A stretch of 64,000 nt of DNA from Bacteroidota bacterium. Its GTDB lineage: Bacteria; Bacteroidota; Bacteroidia; Bacteroidales; Paludibacteraceae. The stretch covers positions 18,465-82,464 of the forward strand of contig JAEWUM010000045.1 of the NCBI GenBank assembly GCA_023459355.1, given 5' to 3'. The notes below the pieces were generated by a model. It made no database searches and was not told the origin of the DNA. It was given only the letters and a program-made list of their open reading frames with translations. Of this stretch, positions 18,412 to 29,100 are shown in pieces. The position numbers were made by a program, and so were the translations under genes. The stretch's first letter is position 1. The number at the start of each line of letters is the position of its first letter.

Positions 18412-21400
18412 ATGAAAAAAGTTTTTCTTCTTCTTCTTTTTATAAACTACATATTTACACTTTTTGCTATAGAAAATTTTCCTGAGAAAATTATTGCAGA
18501 AAGTCCGGATCCTTTGAATATTACCATAGGCTCACCATCCATTGCTGTATTGCCGGATGGAATATATGTAGCGTCGCATGATTGGGGTGGTTCGCTTATA
18601 AACGCGAATTACACTTCAGTTTATTCATCAGAAAATAAGGGTGAAACATGGAAGCTTATCTCAACAGTAAAGGATTTGAAATGGGCAAATATTTTTTGGT
18701 TTAACGGGAAATTATATATGATGGGTGTTAAGTCGGCTTTTGGAGATATTTGTATCAGACGTTCAGATGATTCAGGTAAAACCTGGACAGATGCGTCAAC
18801 AACATCATCGGGAATACTTTTTCAGGGACGTTATCATACAGCTCCGGTGCCTGTTGTATTTCACAATGGTAGAATTTGGAGATCCTTTGAAGAGAGCCCT
18901 GATCCTGAAAATAGCAGGAATTTTCATTCTTTCGTTATATCTGCACCTGTTGATTCAGATTTATTAAAAGCTGCAAGTTGGACTAAAAGTAATCGTGTGA
19001 AATTTAATCCGGAATGGATTAATGCCAGCAATCCGGAATGGCTCGAGGGTAATGTTGTTATTACACCAGAGAATAAGATAGCTAATTTATTAAGATTGAA
19101 TTCAGAACAGGAAACTAATGGTATGTTTGATTTGGAATGCCCTTGTGACGCATTTACAAGATATAACATTGCAGCTATGTTGCCTGTTTCGGATGATGGA
19201 ACTAAGATAACATTTGATCCATTCCAGAATTTTGTCAATTTTCCCGGAGCATTATCCAAATTTACTGTAAGATTTGATTCAGTGAGTGGAAAATACTGGA
19301 CAATCGTTAATAAAATTACCAAAACTGATTTTAAATACCTCGGTTCATCCAATAGCCCCAGAAACCAACGAAATGTTCTCGTTTTATATTCATCTTCTGA
19401 TTTGCAAAACTGGGAAGAAAAGTTCATTGTAATGCGTTGGAGAGAGGGTGAAATTTTAACACGAAGAGTTAATTTCGGGTTTCAGTATGCAGATTGGCAA
19501 ATAGATGGTAATGATATTGTTGCGGTTGTCAGAACCTCCTGGTATAGTTCTGATTGGCATGACAGTAATATGCTGTCATTCCATAAGATTTCAAACTTCA
19601 GGAATGTTTCTTTAATCGACTCACCAAAAGATTTAAAAGAATTAACCGAAAATGTCTCTTCAATTTTAGAATGGCAGTTTACTTCTCCTGCATGTACAGG
19701 AAAGGAAATTACCATTAACTCTACCACAACCGATCCCAATTTACAAGTATCTGTCTTATCGAGAGGGAGTGGACTATATAATACCTCCGGTTTCGCCAGG
19801 TCCTTCAGTGCTGAGACAAAATTGGCAACTGTTGAGAATAATTCAAAATCAGTTGCAATTGAGGATAATCAGTATTTTCAATTTACAGTCCAGTCTAAAC
19901 CTGGTTATAGCGTATCTCTTTCGACGATAGATGCAAAATTATCACGTAATACCGAAGGACCAACAAGTTATCGTTGGCAATATAGTCTGGATGGAGTTAA
20001 TTTTGTCGAAATTTCTTCAGGAGATGTTTTTGATTTTTATGATAATGATGGTGAAGGTGAGATTCAAACGACGGTTCGTTTAGACAGGTATAGTGATTTG
20101 CAAAATCTACCTGCGTCAAATCAGGTAACTTTCAGAATTTATTTTTGGAGAGCAACCAGTAATACTGGTAGAATTTCTTTTGGGAGATATAAAGATACGA
20201 CCCCCTCACTTAAGGTGGGAGGTGCTGTAATTCCAACCGTGAATGCAGAGATGCCGGTTGTTGCCTGGACTTTTTCAGGGCTTTCTGGGATTACTGCCGG
20301 CAGTTTAAAAGCAGATGTTGTGAGCGACCTGATACCAGCTCCTTACTTAAGTCGCGGTGCCGGACTCACTCCTGTTAGTTTAAATAATGCTTATTATTCC
20401 TACTTTTCTTCTTATGTCTCCGGAATGAATACTAAGGCAGATGCCATCAGGAATGGTGATTACTATACATTCACGATTCAGTCTGAATCTACAAAGATGA
20501 TTTCATTATCAAAATTAAACGTAAAATTGAGACGTAATTCAAATGGTCCTATAAGTTACAGGTGGATGTATAGTGTTGATCAAGTGAATTTTCATGAATT
20601 AGGTTCCTCTGATATCGTTTTTTTGATTAATAATGATGAAGGTGTTATTCAAACCACAGTTGATCTTAGTTCTGTTCCTGATTTACAGAAGGTAAAATCA
20701 GATACTCCAATACAATTTCGTTTGTATGCCTGGGGAAGCACCTCTTCAACAGGAGGATTGGCTTTTGGCAGATACACCGGACAAAACTGCCTTGAGGTAT
20801 TTGGAAAAGTTGAAGATGATGTTCAGGTGTTAAATGCCTGGCAGTTTTATGATGATAATAATTATATTTCAACAGGGAGAGAAGAATCATTTCAATCAAC
20901 TACGACTAATAAGGCTGTTTTACAATCGACATTAACCAGAGGGATTGGAAATACAATTACTTCATCCGGGCATGTTGGAGGATTTATTGGTTATCTGTCT
21001 GTTTCTCAGAGCAAACAGGAAGCTATAGAGAAGGCTTGTTATTTTGAATTTAAGGTACAGGTTCAACCTGGGATAGAACTTTCCTTGTATGAAATTCTTG
21101 CAAAGATACGTAGACAAGAATTTTCTGCACATACTTATCGCTGGATGTATAGTCTCAACGAAACTGATTTTTTTGAAATCGGGGATCAGGATGTATATAT
21201 GAATCAATATGAAGAGAATAATGGATATTTTCAACCCGGATTATTACTGAATGGTTATTCTGACCTTCAGAATTTGAGAAATGATAAAACTGTAACCTTC
21301 AGATTATATGCCTGGGGAGGTACAGAAACGTTAACTACCCGTAAGCATTTTGGGTTTGGACAATCAAAACTTATTACTGGTCCTTCTTTGTCAATAACAG

Positions 21401-21687
21401 GTTATTCTCAAAAAGCTACTACAACAACTTCTCCACTGGGATATAATCCCAATTTGATTAAAATTTTTCCGGGTTCTGATGCGGTTTTTTTACAATATTC
21501 ATTTAATTCTGATGAGAAAATTATGCTTGAGTTCAGAGATATGGTAGGAAAAGTTCTGAAAACAATGGAATGTAACTTAGCACAGGGAGAACACACACTG
21601 AGAATACCTTTTAATATGAATAAAGGAATATATATTATAACACTAAGAAATCACAAAATAAACTACAGCATAAAATTTATTAAATAA
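18412..21687 (+). CDS. Sialidase-like propeller fused to three copies of the unrecognised domain, T9SS-secreted
   Basis: About 1091 residues from the ATG at 18412, which gives a clean MKKVFLLLLF signal; ATGs at 18409 and 18379 are also in frame. The N-terminal ~390 residues are a BNR/Asp-box sialidase-like propeller (SSENKGETWKL, RSDDSGKTWTD, YHTAPVPVVFHNGRIWRSFE, EGNVVITPENKIANLLRLN). Three copies of the jelly-roll-like domain follow (starting near WQFTSPACTGKE, WTFSGLSG and WQFYDDNN), then a T9SS sorting domain. The segment that carries F/YRIP in GH33 sialidases reads GSPSIAVLPDG here. It is probably a surface glycosidase, but the substrate is not certain to be sialic acid. Confidence 0.82.
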   Translation: MKKVFLLLLFINYIFTLFAIENFPEKIIAESPDPLNITIGSPSIAVLPDGIYVASHDWGGSLINANYTSVYSSENKGETWKLISTVKDLKWANIFWFNGKLYMMGVKSAFGDICIRRSDDSGKTWTDASTTSSGILFQGRYHTAPVPVVFHNGRIWRSFEESPDPENSRNFHSFVISAPVDSDLLKAASWTKSNRVKFNPEWINASNPEWLEGNVVITPENKIANLLRLNSEQETNGMFDLECPCDAFTRYNIAAMLPVSDDGTKITFDPFQNFVNFPGALSKFTVRFDSVSGKYWTIVNKITKTDFKYLGSSNSPRNQRNVLVLYSSSDLQNWEEKFIVMRWREGEILTRRVNFGFQYADWQIDGNDIVAVVRTSWYSSDWHDSNMLSFHKISNFRNVSLIDSPKDLKELTENVSSILEWQFTSPACTGKEITINSTTTDPNLQVSVLSRGSGLYNTSGFARSFSAETKLATVENNSKSVAIEDNQYFQFTVQSKPGYSVSLSTIDAKLSRNTEGPTSYRWQYSLDGVNFVEISSGDVFDFYDNDGEGEIQTTVRLDRYSDLQNLPASNQVTFRIYFWRATSNTGRISFGRYKDTTPSLKVGGAVIPTVNAEMPVVAWTFSGLSGITAGSLKADVVSDLIPAPYLSRGAGLTPVSLNNAYYSYFSSYVSGMNTKADAIRNGDYYTFTIQSESTKMISLSKLNVKLRRNSNGPISYRWMYSVDQVNFHELGSSDIVFLINNDEGVIQTTVDLSSVPDLQKVKSDTPIQFRLYAWGSTSSTGGLAFGRYTGQNCLEVFGKVEDDVQVLNAWQFYDDNNYISTGREESFQSTTTNKAVLQSTLTRGIGNTITSSGHVGGFIGYLSVSQSKQEAIEKACYFEFKVQVQPGIELSLYEILAKIRRQEFSAHTYRWMYSLNETDFFEIGDQDVYMNQYEENNGYFQPGLLLNGYSDLQNLRNDKTVTFRLYAWGGTETLTTRKHFGFGQSKLITGPSLSITGYSQKATTTTSPLGYNPNLIKIFPGSDAVFLQYSFNSDEKIMLEFRDMVGKVLKTMECNLAQGEHTLRIPFNMNKGIYIITLRNHKINYSIKFIK

Positions 21688-21717
21688 CTATTGTATTAAC
21701 ATATAAAATTTACAAAA

Positions 21718-22377
21718 ATGAGAAAATCCATTTTCAAAAAAATCTTCTTTGTCATGCTGACTTCAGTTTTTTCAACCATGACTTACGCACAACTTATTGC
21801 GTGGCAGTTTGCAGTGCCAACTGAACTTACTGGTAAAGAAGTTTCAGTTATGGCAACAACTGTAGATCCTGCAATAGAGGCAACAAAACTTACACGAGGC
21901 CCTAATGCCAAAGCAGGTCCCGGTAATGCCAGAGGCTTCAGTGGAAACCTTCCGTATGACAAAACAAAAGCTGATGCCCGCAAATCCGGAGCATATTATC
22001 AGTTCGTTGTAAAAGTAAAACAAGGTTACCAGGTTTCTTTGTCTGAATTAAATGTCATTCTGAGAAGGCAGGAAAATTCAGCCTATATTTATCGTTGGAT
22101 GTATAGTTTGGACGGAAAGAAATTTAAAGAAATAGGAGAAAATGATCTGGAAATTTCAGATTTGTCCAATAATGGAATAAAACAACCAGCCATAAATCTC
22201 AGTGCTTATTCTGACTTGCAAAATATTAAAGGTGGTAAAGAAGTGGTGTTCAGAATTTATGCATGGGGTGCAACGCCAATGGAAAAAGCGAAACGTGCAT
22301 TTGGCTTTGGAAAGTCAAATATTAAAGGAAGTAAAGTTCTTTGGGTAAATGGCACCTCTGAGAAAATTGATCAATGA
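21718..22377 (+). CDS. Secreted single-domain member of the unrecognised domain family
   Basis: 219 residues: signal peptide (1-24, ending MTYAQ) and a single subtype-A domain (AWQFAVPTELTGKE, KLTRGPNAKAGPG, YIYRWMYSLDGKKF, FRIYAWGATP, FGFGKSN). There is no T9SS sorting domain, so it may stay in the periplasm while its relatives are exported. This is the minimal unit of the family. Its stop overlaps the start of the next gene (ATGA), which indicates translational coupling to the YhcH-like gene. Confidence 0.78.
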   Translation: MRKSIFKKIFFVMLTSVFSTMTYAQLIAWQFAVPTELTGKEVSVMATTVDPAIEATKLTRGPNAKAGPGNARGFSGNLPYDKTKADARKSGAYYQFVVKVKQGYQVSLSELNVILRRQENSAYIYRWMYSLDGKKFKEIGENDLEISDLSNNGIKQPAINLSAYSDLQNIKGGKEVVFRIYAWGATPMEKAKRAFGFGKSNIKGSKVLWVNGTSEKIDQ

Positions 22378-22961
22378 GAGGAAAAAATATCATTATAGTG
22401 TTAATTGGTTTGCTTCAAATAACCATATTCTCCAATACCATGTCAGCCAATAATCGTGTTAGAATCTCTGAAGGAATGATTAAAAGCCCATTCAAAGTAC
22501 CATCGGATAGCTCAGTAGACCTCAGGCTTTTTGAAGATCATTATCGTCAATTCCCGGATCGATGGGATATCGCATTCGATTATTTAAGTAATAATAATCT
22601 GATTGATCTCCCCTGTGGAAAAACAGAGTTGAGTAAAGATGTTTATGTAACTGTGAGTGAATATCTAACAAAAGAAAAACAGGATGCATTGTATGAATGC
22701 CATAAGAAATACATTGATTTGCAATATATTGTAATTGGAAATGAATACATTGGATTTACTAACAGTAGTCCTGAAAAAGAGCTGATCCCATATGATGAAG
22801 GAAAAGATATAACATTCTATGATGATAGGGGAGGGAAACTATTACATGCAAATCCAGAGGTTTATTTCATTTTTTTTCCAACCGATTTACATCAACCATG
22901 CATTCAATATAATCTGAGTTCTAAAGTGAAAAAAATTGTAGTAAAAATTAAATTTAAATAA
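22374..22961 (+). CDS. Secreted YhcH/YjgK/YiaL (DUF386) family protein, possible sugar-acid anomerase
   Basis: 195 residues. It has a signal-like hydrophobic start (IIIVLIGLLQITIFSN), then a DUF386-type cupin (about 50-195): KDVYVTVSEYLTK, ECHKKYIDLQYIVIGNEYIG, ITFYDDRGGKL, YFIFFPTDLHQPCIQYN. The H, D and E residues in HKKYIDLQY and the PTDLHQP motif fit the family's metal/ligand pocket. The E. coli relative NanQ (YhcH) is known to speed anomer interconversion of sialic acid. Most family members are cytoplasmic; this one appears exported, so it could act on the released ulosonic acid in the periplasm. It overlaps the preceding gene by 4 bases. Confidence 0.8.
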   Translation: MRGKNIIIVLIGLLQITIFSNTMSANNRVRISEGMIKSPFKVPSDSSVDLRLFEDHYRQFPDRWDIAFDYLSNNNLIDLPCGKTELSKDVYVTVSEYLTKEKQDALYECHKKYIDLQYIVIGNEYIGFTNSSPEKELIPYDEGKDITFYDDRGGKLLHANPEVYFIFFPTDLHQPCIQYNLSSKVKKIVVKIKFK

Positions 22962-22968
22962 ATTAGAA

Positions 22969-24285
22969 ATGAATACAATAAAATCAGTTTTTTATGTGGT
23001 TCTGTTATTTTGTTTTACTCAAAATACGTTTTCACAATATCCGATTCGTCCTTTGGCCCAGGATTATGTGCTTATAGCAAAATCAGAGGATCCAAAAAAT
23101 CAACCTTTATATTCTCCCAGTATATTAAGACTTTCTTCTGGAAGGTTGGTCATCTCTTACACTCAGGCACAGAAAAAGGAGAGTGTCGAAGCTGACTGTC
23201 AGGTGTTTCTTACTTCCGATGATGGTGGTAAAACCTGGATAAAAAGAGGCGAAAATACGGAAGCACTACAAGGAAGAATATTTGAAGCAAATGGTATTCT
23301 GTATTATATAGCAACAGGAGCCGGATTACCTATTTGTAAATCAACAGATAATGGCAACACATGGAGTAGTCATAACTATTTGACTTCAAAAAGTAAAACC
23401 TGGCAACAAACAGCTGCAAATGTTTGGTATGCAAATGGAAATGTTTATTTAGAGATGGAATGGAGAGCCCGTGTAATCAATGCATGGGGTGCTGGAGAAA
23501 AAGCAGTTGTTGTTTTAAAAGGGAAAATAACTGACGATCTTACTCAGGCATCAAACTGGACATTCTCAAGTCCCCTTAACTATGGTGATATTATACCTTG
23601 TTACCGGGAAAACAAACCCAAAATTGAATACTTTGGAATACCGTTCTACGAGCAAGCATATCCCGATAGAAATTTGATTGCACCGGGAAGAAGCTTTTCT
23701 CCAATGGGTTGGGCAGAAGGGAATATTATTCAAATTTTAGACCCTAATCACTATTGGTACGATGATTCCGGTAATACATTTCATGTTTTCATGAGGACGC
23801 TGACCGGTATGACGAATTATGGTGCAGTATGTAAAGTGGTAGAAAATGAAAATGGTACAATGACAACGATGTTGGAAACAGCCCCCTCAGGTAAAAAAAT
23901 ATTATATTTACCAATGCCGGGTGGACATAACAGGTTTCATCTTCTTTATGATACCCAAACCAAAACATATTGGTTATTGTCCAATCAAACCACCGATTCT
24001 ATGACAAAAGCAGAATTTCTTGCGTCAGACCGCCACGACTTAGGATACGGAGAGAGAAACAGATTGGTATTACATTTCTCTAAAAATATGGTAGATTGGT
24101 GCTTTGCCGGATTGGTGGCTATCGGTGAAACTCAAAAGGAAGCCAGAAGTTATGCTGCTATGGATTTCGATGGCGAAGATATTGTAATTTTATCTCGTAG
24201 CGGTGACCCTGATTCACACACAGCTCATGAGACAAATATGATTACATTTCATCGTGTGAAAAATTTCAGAGAATTAATTTACTGA
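22969..24285 (+). CDS. Secreted sialidase-like BNR propeller protein
   Basis: 438 residues: signal peptide (1-22, ending NTFSQ) and a single BNR/Asp-box propeller. Asp-boxes are SDDGGKTWIKRG (about residue 82) and STDNGNTWSSH. Other family-like stretches are YSPSILRLSSGRLVISY, EGNIIQILDPNHYWYDDSGN, MPGGHNRFHLLYD and LVLHFSKNMVDWCFAGLV. The Arg-containing RIP motif of GH33 is not seen at the first strand; SPSI is there instead. It is probably a periplasmic exo-glycosidase acting on an oligosaccharide from SusCD. It starts 7 bases after the YhcH-like gene. Confidence 0.8.
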   Translation: MNTIKSVFYVVLLFCFTQNTFSQYPIRPLAQDYVLIAKSEDPKNQPLYSPSILRLSSGRLVISYTQAQKKESVEADCQVFLTSDDGGKTWIKRGENTEALQGRIFEANGILYYIATGAGLPICKSTDNGNTWSSHNYLTSKSKTWQQTAANVWYANGNVYLEMEWRARVINAWGAGEKAVVVLKGKITDDLTQASNWTFSSPLNYGDIIPCYRENKPKIEYFGIPFYEQAYPDRNLIAPGRSFSPMGWAEGNIIQILDPNHYWYDDSGNTFHVFMRTLTGMTNYGAVCKVVENENGTMTTMLETAPSGKKILYLPMPGGHNRFHLLYDTQTKTYWLLSNQTTDSMTKAEFLASDRHDLGYGERNRLVLHFSKNMVDWCFAGLVAIGETQKEARSYAAMDFDGEDIVILSRSGDPDSHTAHETNMITFHRVKNFRELIY

Positions 24286-24319
24286 TAGTCAAAAAGTAGT
24301 AATTATTAAAATAACAAGA

Positions 24320-26095
24320 ATGAATAATAATTTTCCTAAAATCGGAATAAGACCAGTAATTGATGGTCGCATGGGAGGGATAAGAGAATCGTTGGAAGAA
24401 ACAACCATGAATCTTGCCAGGTTGGTAGCTAATTTATATGAAAAAGAGTTGCATTATCCTGATGGCACACCGATTAAGTGTATTATTGCTGATACTTGTA
24501 TCGGGGGAGTAAAAGAGGCGGCAGATTGTGCCTCCAAATTTGAAAAAGAAAATGTGGGACTTTCTCTCTCTGTTACTCCTTGTTGGTGTTATGGTTCTGA
24601 GACGATTGATATGAATCCATTAATTCCAAAAGCAATATGGGGTTTTAACGGAACTGAAAGGCCCGGTGCAGTATATTTGGCAGCTGCTCTGTCGGCACAC
24701 AATCAAAAAGGACTACCTGCATTTGGTATTTATGGAAGGGATGTCATGGATGCCGGCAGCACTGAAATACCTCAGGATGTGAGAGCAAAACTTTTACATT
24801 TTGCTAAAGCTGGTTTGGCAGTGGCAATGATGCGTGGAAAATCGTACCTGGCGATTGGATCTGTTTCGATGGGAATCGCAGCTTCTATTGTAAACCCTGA
24901 TTTTCTTCAGGAATATTTGGGAATGAGAACTGAATATGTTGATACAGTTGAAATTTTACGCCGTATTCAACTTGGAATCTACGACAAAGAAGAGTTTGAA
25001 AAAGCAATGCAGTGGACCAAAGCCAATTGCATGAAAAATGAAGGAGAAGACTACAATCCTCCACATTTGAAACGTAGTCGCGAAGAAAAAGATAAGGATT
25101 GGGAATTTGTGGTAAAAATGACACTGATAATGCGTGACTTAATGATAGGTAATCCAAAACTGAAGGCCATGGGATTCGGAGAAGAAGCTATGGGGCACAA
25201 CGCCATTGCCGGAGGTTTTCAGGGGCAGCGTCAGTGGACAGACTTCCTGCCAGATGGAGATTTTTCAGAAGCGATTCTGAACTCTTCGTTCGATTGGAAT
25301 GGTATCAGAGAAGCATTCACATTTGCTACTGAAGATGATCATCTGAATGGAATCAGCATGTTGTTTGGTCATCTGCTTACCAATACTGCTCAGATTTTTG
25401 CGGATGTGAGAACTTACTGGAGCCCCGAAGCAATTGAAAGAGTAACAGGATGGAAACCGGATGGGATATTAAAAGAAGGAGCTATTCATCTTATCAACTC
25501 AGGTTCGTGTACATTGGATGGTACAGGTCAGCAAAGCGATAAAGAGGGTAAACCTGTGATGAAGCCATTTTGGGAAATTACTGAAGAAGAGGTCTCGAAA
25601 ATGCTTGAGGCAACTACATGGTATCCGGCTTCACTTGAGTATATGCGTGGTGGAGGTTATTCTTCAAAATTTTTAACCAAATCAGGAATGCCTGTTACCA
25701 TGTGCCGTTTAAATCTGATAAAAGGACTTGGACCTGTATTGCAAATAGCTGAAGGATGGACTGTTACTTTCCCGGAACATGTATTTGATGTTATTGATAA
25801 AAGAACTGATAAAACCTGGCCTTCAACATTTTTTGTTCCCAGATTAACAGGAGAGAAACGATTTAAAGATGTTTATTCTGTCATGAACAACTGGGGGGCT
25901 AACCACGGAGCAATAAGTTTTGGCCATATAGGTGCCGACTTAATTTCACTGGCATCGATGTTATCGATCCCGGTAAGCATGCATAATGTGGATGATGATA
26001 AAATTTTCCGTCCAAGTGCCTGGAGTGCTTTTGGTTCAGATAATGAAGGAGCAGACTACAGGGCATGTGTAAATTATGGCCCGATTTATAAGTAA
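24320..26095 (+). CDS. fucI: L-fucose / D-arabinose isomerase
   Basis: 591 residues, the full family length; cytoplasmic, Mn2+-dependent. It interconverts L-fucose and L-fuculose, and in known members also D-arabinose and D-ribulose. Recognised stretches include IGIRPVIDGRMGGIRESLE, ADTCIGGVKEAADCA, VTPCWCYGSETIDMNP, WGFNGTERPGAVYLAA, AFGIYGRDV, FATEDDHLNGISMLFGHLLT (with a metal-ligand Glu), ADVRTYWSP (ligand Asp) and GAISFGHIGADLI (ligand His). The gene is intact. No fuculokinase or fuculose-1-phosphate aldolase gene lies in the window; an AraB-type ribulokinase does, which suits D-arabinose better than L-fucose. Confidence 0.95.
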   Translation: MNNNFPKIGIRPVIDGRMGGIRESLEETTMNLARLVANLYEKELHYPDGTPIKCIIADTCIGGVKEAADCASKFEKENVGLSLSVTPCWCYGSETIDMNPLIPKAIWGFNGTERPGAVYLAAALSAHNQKGLPAFGIYGRDVMDAGSTEIPQDVRAKLLHFAKAGLAVAMMRGKSYLAIGSVSMGIAASIVNPDFLQEYLGMRTEYVDTVEILRRIQLGIYDKEEFEKAMQWTKANCMKNEGEDYNPPHLKRSREEKDKDWEFVVKMTLIMRDLMIGNPKLKAMGFGEEAMGHNAIAGGFQGQRQWTDFLPDGDFSEAILNSSFDWNGIREAFTFATEDDHLNGISMLFGHLLTNTAQIFADVRTYWSPEAIERVTGWKPDGILKEGAIHLINSGSCTLDGTGQQSDKEGKPVMKPFWEITEEEVSKMLEATTWYPASLEYMRGGGYSSKFLTKSGMPVTMCRLNLIKGLGPVLQIAEGWTVTFPEHVFDVIDKRTDKTWPSTFFVPRLTGEKRFKDVYSVMNNWGANHGAISFGHIGADLISLASMLSIPVSMHNVDDDKIFRPSAWSAFGSDNEGADYRACVNYGPIYK

Positions 26096-26109
26096 TTATA
26101 ATTAATTAT

Positions 26110-26141
26110 ACTGTGTATGCTTTGAAAAAAGCGTACACAGT
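26110..26141. other. Intercistronic hairpin
   Basis: ACTGTGTATGCTT (26110-26122) pairs with AAGCGTACACAGT (26129-26141) apart from one T-G position, with a six-base loop. It sits 14 bases after the isomerase stop and about 20 bases before the next start. No T-run follows, so it may stabilise the upstream isomerase message rather than terminate it. Confidence 0.6.
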
Positions 26142-26162
26142 AATAAAACTTTAAAGAAAACC

Positions 26163-29100
26163 ATGAAACTTAGAATCTTCAACCTGCTTGCACTTTTGTT
26201 TTGCATTATTCCAACTGTGGTTTCAATAGATCAGATGACAGTAATGATAGATGCAACATCAACTGATATGATCGAAGTGCGGAACTTTGAACAAGGTAAA
26301 CAACTGTTTACAAACAGAACCAATGCAGCTATCAATACGATACCGGTTGGCTTTGAAGGTTATAAAATGCTTTCAAGTGGTGGAGGTACTGAAATAACCG
26401 GTACCATTAAAGCAGCTGCTGATGGTCAGATATATATTGCTGCCAGATATACTGAATCTTTTGAGGGTTGGACCAAATTAACCGGATACGACTTTACTTA
26501 TGCATCGACTAATTCTCTTATGTCAATATTTTATAAAGATGTTCAGAAAAATGAAATTGTAACAATCCCTGTAAATACTGATTTTAGAGGAGTAACACCT
26601 ATTGCAAAGAATATTATCTGGCTCAATCAGGAGGAATTGATTCCGGACTCAATGCAGGTTACCTTTCAGACCAAGGATAACTTTCAAAAAAGTGTGCTGA
26701 CAAATGGAGCTCTGTATTTTCTAAATAGAAATTATACAATTTACGGTGTTCCTGAAGAGTTTCTGAATTATGAATTTCTACTTGCAAATGCTGGCGTAGC
26801 AAATGATGGGACTGCTAACAGTGGAACCTATATACCATCTGCTGATGGAGAAATATATTTAATTGGGAGAAGTGGCGTTGCAGTTACGGGTTGGACAGCT
26901 ATTCCCGGAACGGAGTTTTATTATGATGCAGGGAGTAGTATAGGGGCGTTATCTATGTTTAAAAAAAGTGTTTTTGCAGGTGATAAAGTTGAAATCCCAT
27001 TTGTGGATAATTTTCAGGAACTAAGACCTCTGGCAAAAACAATTGTATTAGAGAAAATAATTCCTGCTGACTCAATGTCTGTAACCTTCGAAATAGCAGA
27101 AGATGATAATGGGAGCTTTCTTAAATCCACTTTCGATGAAAATGCAATACTGTTTACAAACAGAACTTATGAAATATATGGCATACCAACTTCTTTTAAA
27201 GGATATGATTTTCTTGCAAGTGAAGGAGCTAAGGTTGATAGGGGAGTAATTATTCCGTCGTCAAGTGGTTTTGTTTATGTTATTGCCAAATCAGGAGGAT
27301 TAAATGGTTGGCAGGAGGTTGAAAATTCACAGTTTTCATACAATGTTACACAACCAACGCAAATGAGCATTTACAGGAAACAGGTAAATGCCGGTGAGAG
27401 GATTGAACTTCCATTGGTTGATAACTTTCAGGGTGTAACTCCAATTGCGAAGGAAATAAACCTGACATTATTGCCTAAGGTAAAGGATGCAAGGCTTGAA
27501 TCTATAAAAGTAGATGGTGAAAATATCCCCGGTTTTATGAGTGAAACACAGGAATATGAAATAATGTTACCATATAATTATAATCAGATTCCACTGATTG
27601 AGTCAATTGCAAAAATACCAGGAGCCACAGTTACTATTCAGTCAGTTGAAGACCCAAGAGGAACTGAAGAGGAACGAACAGCATATATCAGTGTAAAATC
27701 AACAGATGCTTCTTATACAAAAAAATATACGGTACAATTTAAGGTATTACCTCCATTGGATCTTTTTTTGTGTATCGGACAATCAAACATGGCAGGATAT
27801 GCTCCTTTGGATGAAATTAAGGGAGACCTGCTTCCTGTTGACAATGCTTATTTATTCAATAATGTAAATAAATTTGAACAGGCAGTTAATCCGTTAAACA
27901 GGTATTCAACTGTTGTAGCAAGCAGTTCCAAAGCATTACTTGGTCCATCATATTCTTTTGCAAAGTCAATCACTATGCGGTCCGATAAACCTGTCGGGAT
28001 TATTGTGAATGCCCGTGGAGGGTCTTCTATCGAAAACTGGACAAAAGGTGGTACCGGAAGCGAAAAGGACACACTTTATCAACCAACAATTGAAAGGGCG
28101 CTTGAGGCAAAAAAATGGGGCACTTTCAAAGGAATAATCTGGCACCAGGGAGAGGCAAATAAAAGTGAAGCATCGTTATATCCGGGAAAATTAAAACAGT
28201 TTGTTGCCGATTTGCGTGCAGATTTAAATGATCCCGATTTGCTTTTTGTAGCGGGTCAAATAGGAACTTTTGGATTAAATGTTACTGATTTTAATCAAAT
28301 GATTGACACAATATCATCGTTTATTGAAAATGCTGATTGTGCTTCTTCAGAGGGTTTGACAAATATTGAAGGTGATAATAATCATTTTGATAGAGACGGG
28401 GCTTTAGAATTGGGGGAACGATATGCCCGTATTGTTTCGGATAGACTTTATTTGCCTGATCAGGTGGTTGTTAAAATTGAAACCGATGCGGGAATTTTTA
28501 CGAAAAAGATATTAAGTTCTCAGGTTGAATTGTTTATGAACAGACCTGCATACATTATCACAAACGAGACCTTTTCTGGTTTTGATAACTTTGAGTTTCT
28601 ATCCAGTAATGCCGGCGAAACAGAAAAAGGGGTGATGATTCCCGAAACTGATGGCAGACTCTACATAATTGCAGACAAGGGACTTTCAATTGCTGGCTGG
28701 ACTCAAATGTTTGGTGCCGATATTTATTATACCGGAGCTGAATTATCTGTATATTACAAACAAGTAAGTGCAGGAGATCGGATTCCTATACCAGAAATAT
28801 CAAATTTTAAAGGAATTACTCCTGTTGCCAAAAATATCAACCTGATTGAAATTTTACCGGCACGGGATGCACGTATTGATTCGGTATTCTTAGATGGAAA
28901 ATATTTAAATGGTTTCGATAAAAATATACTTACTTATAATTATTACTTACCATATAGTGCAATAAATGGTCCTGAGATTACAGTTAAAACACATGCAGAA
29001 GGGGCTGTCTATACAGTTACAAATGCAATCAATATTGAAAGTAGTCACACTGCTGAAAGAATAAGTTCAATTCAGGTTGTTTCTGCTGATCAAACGGTTA

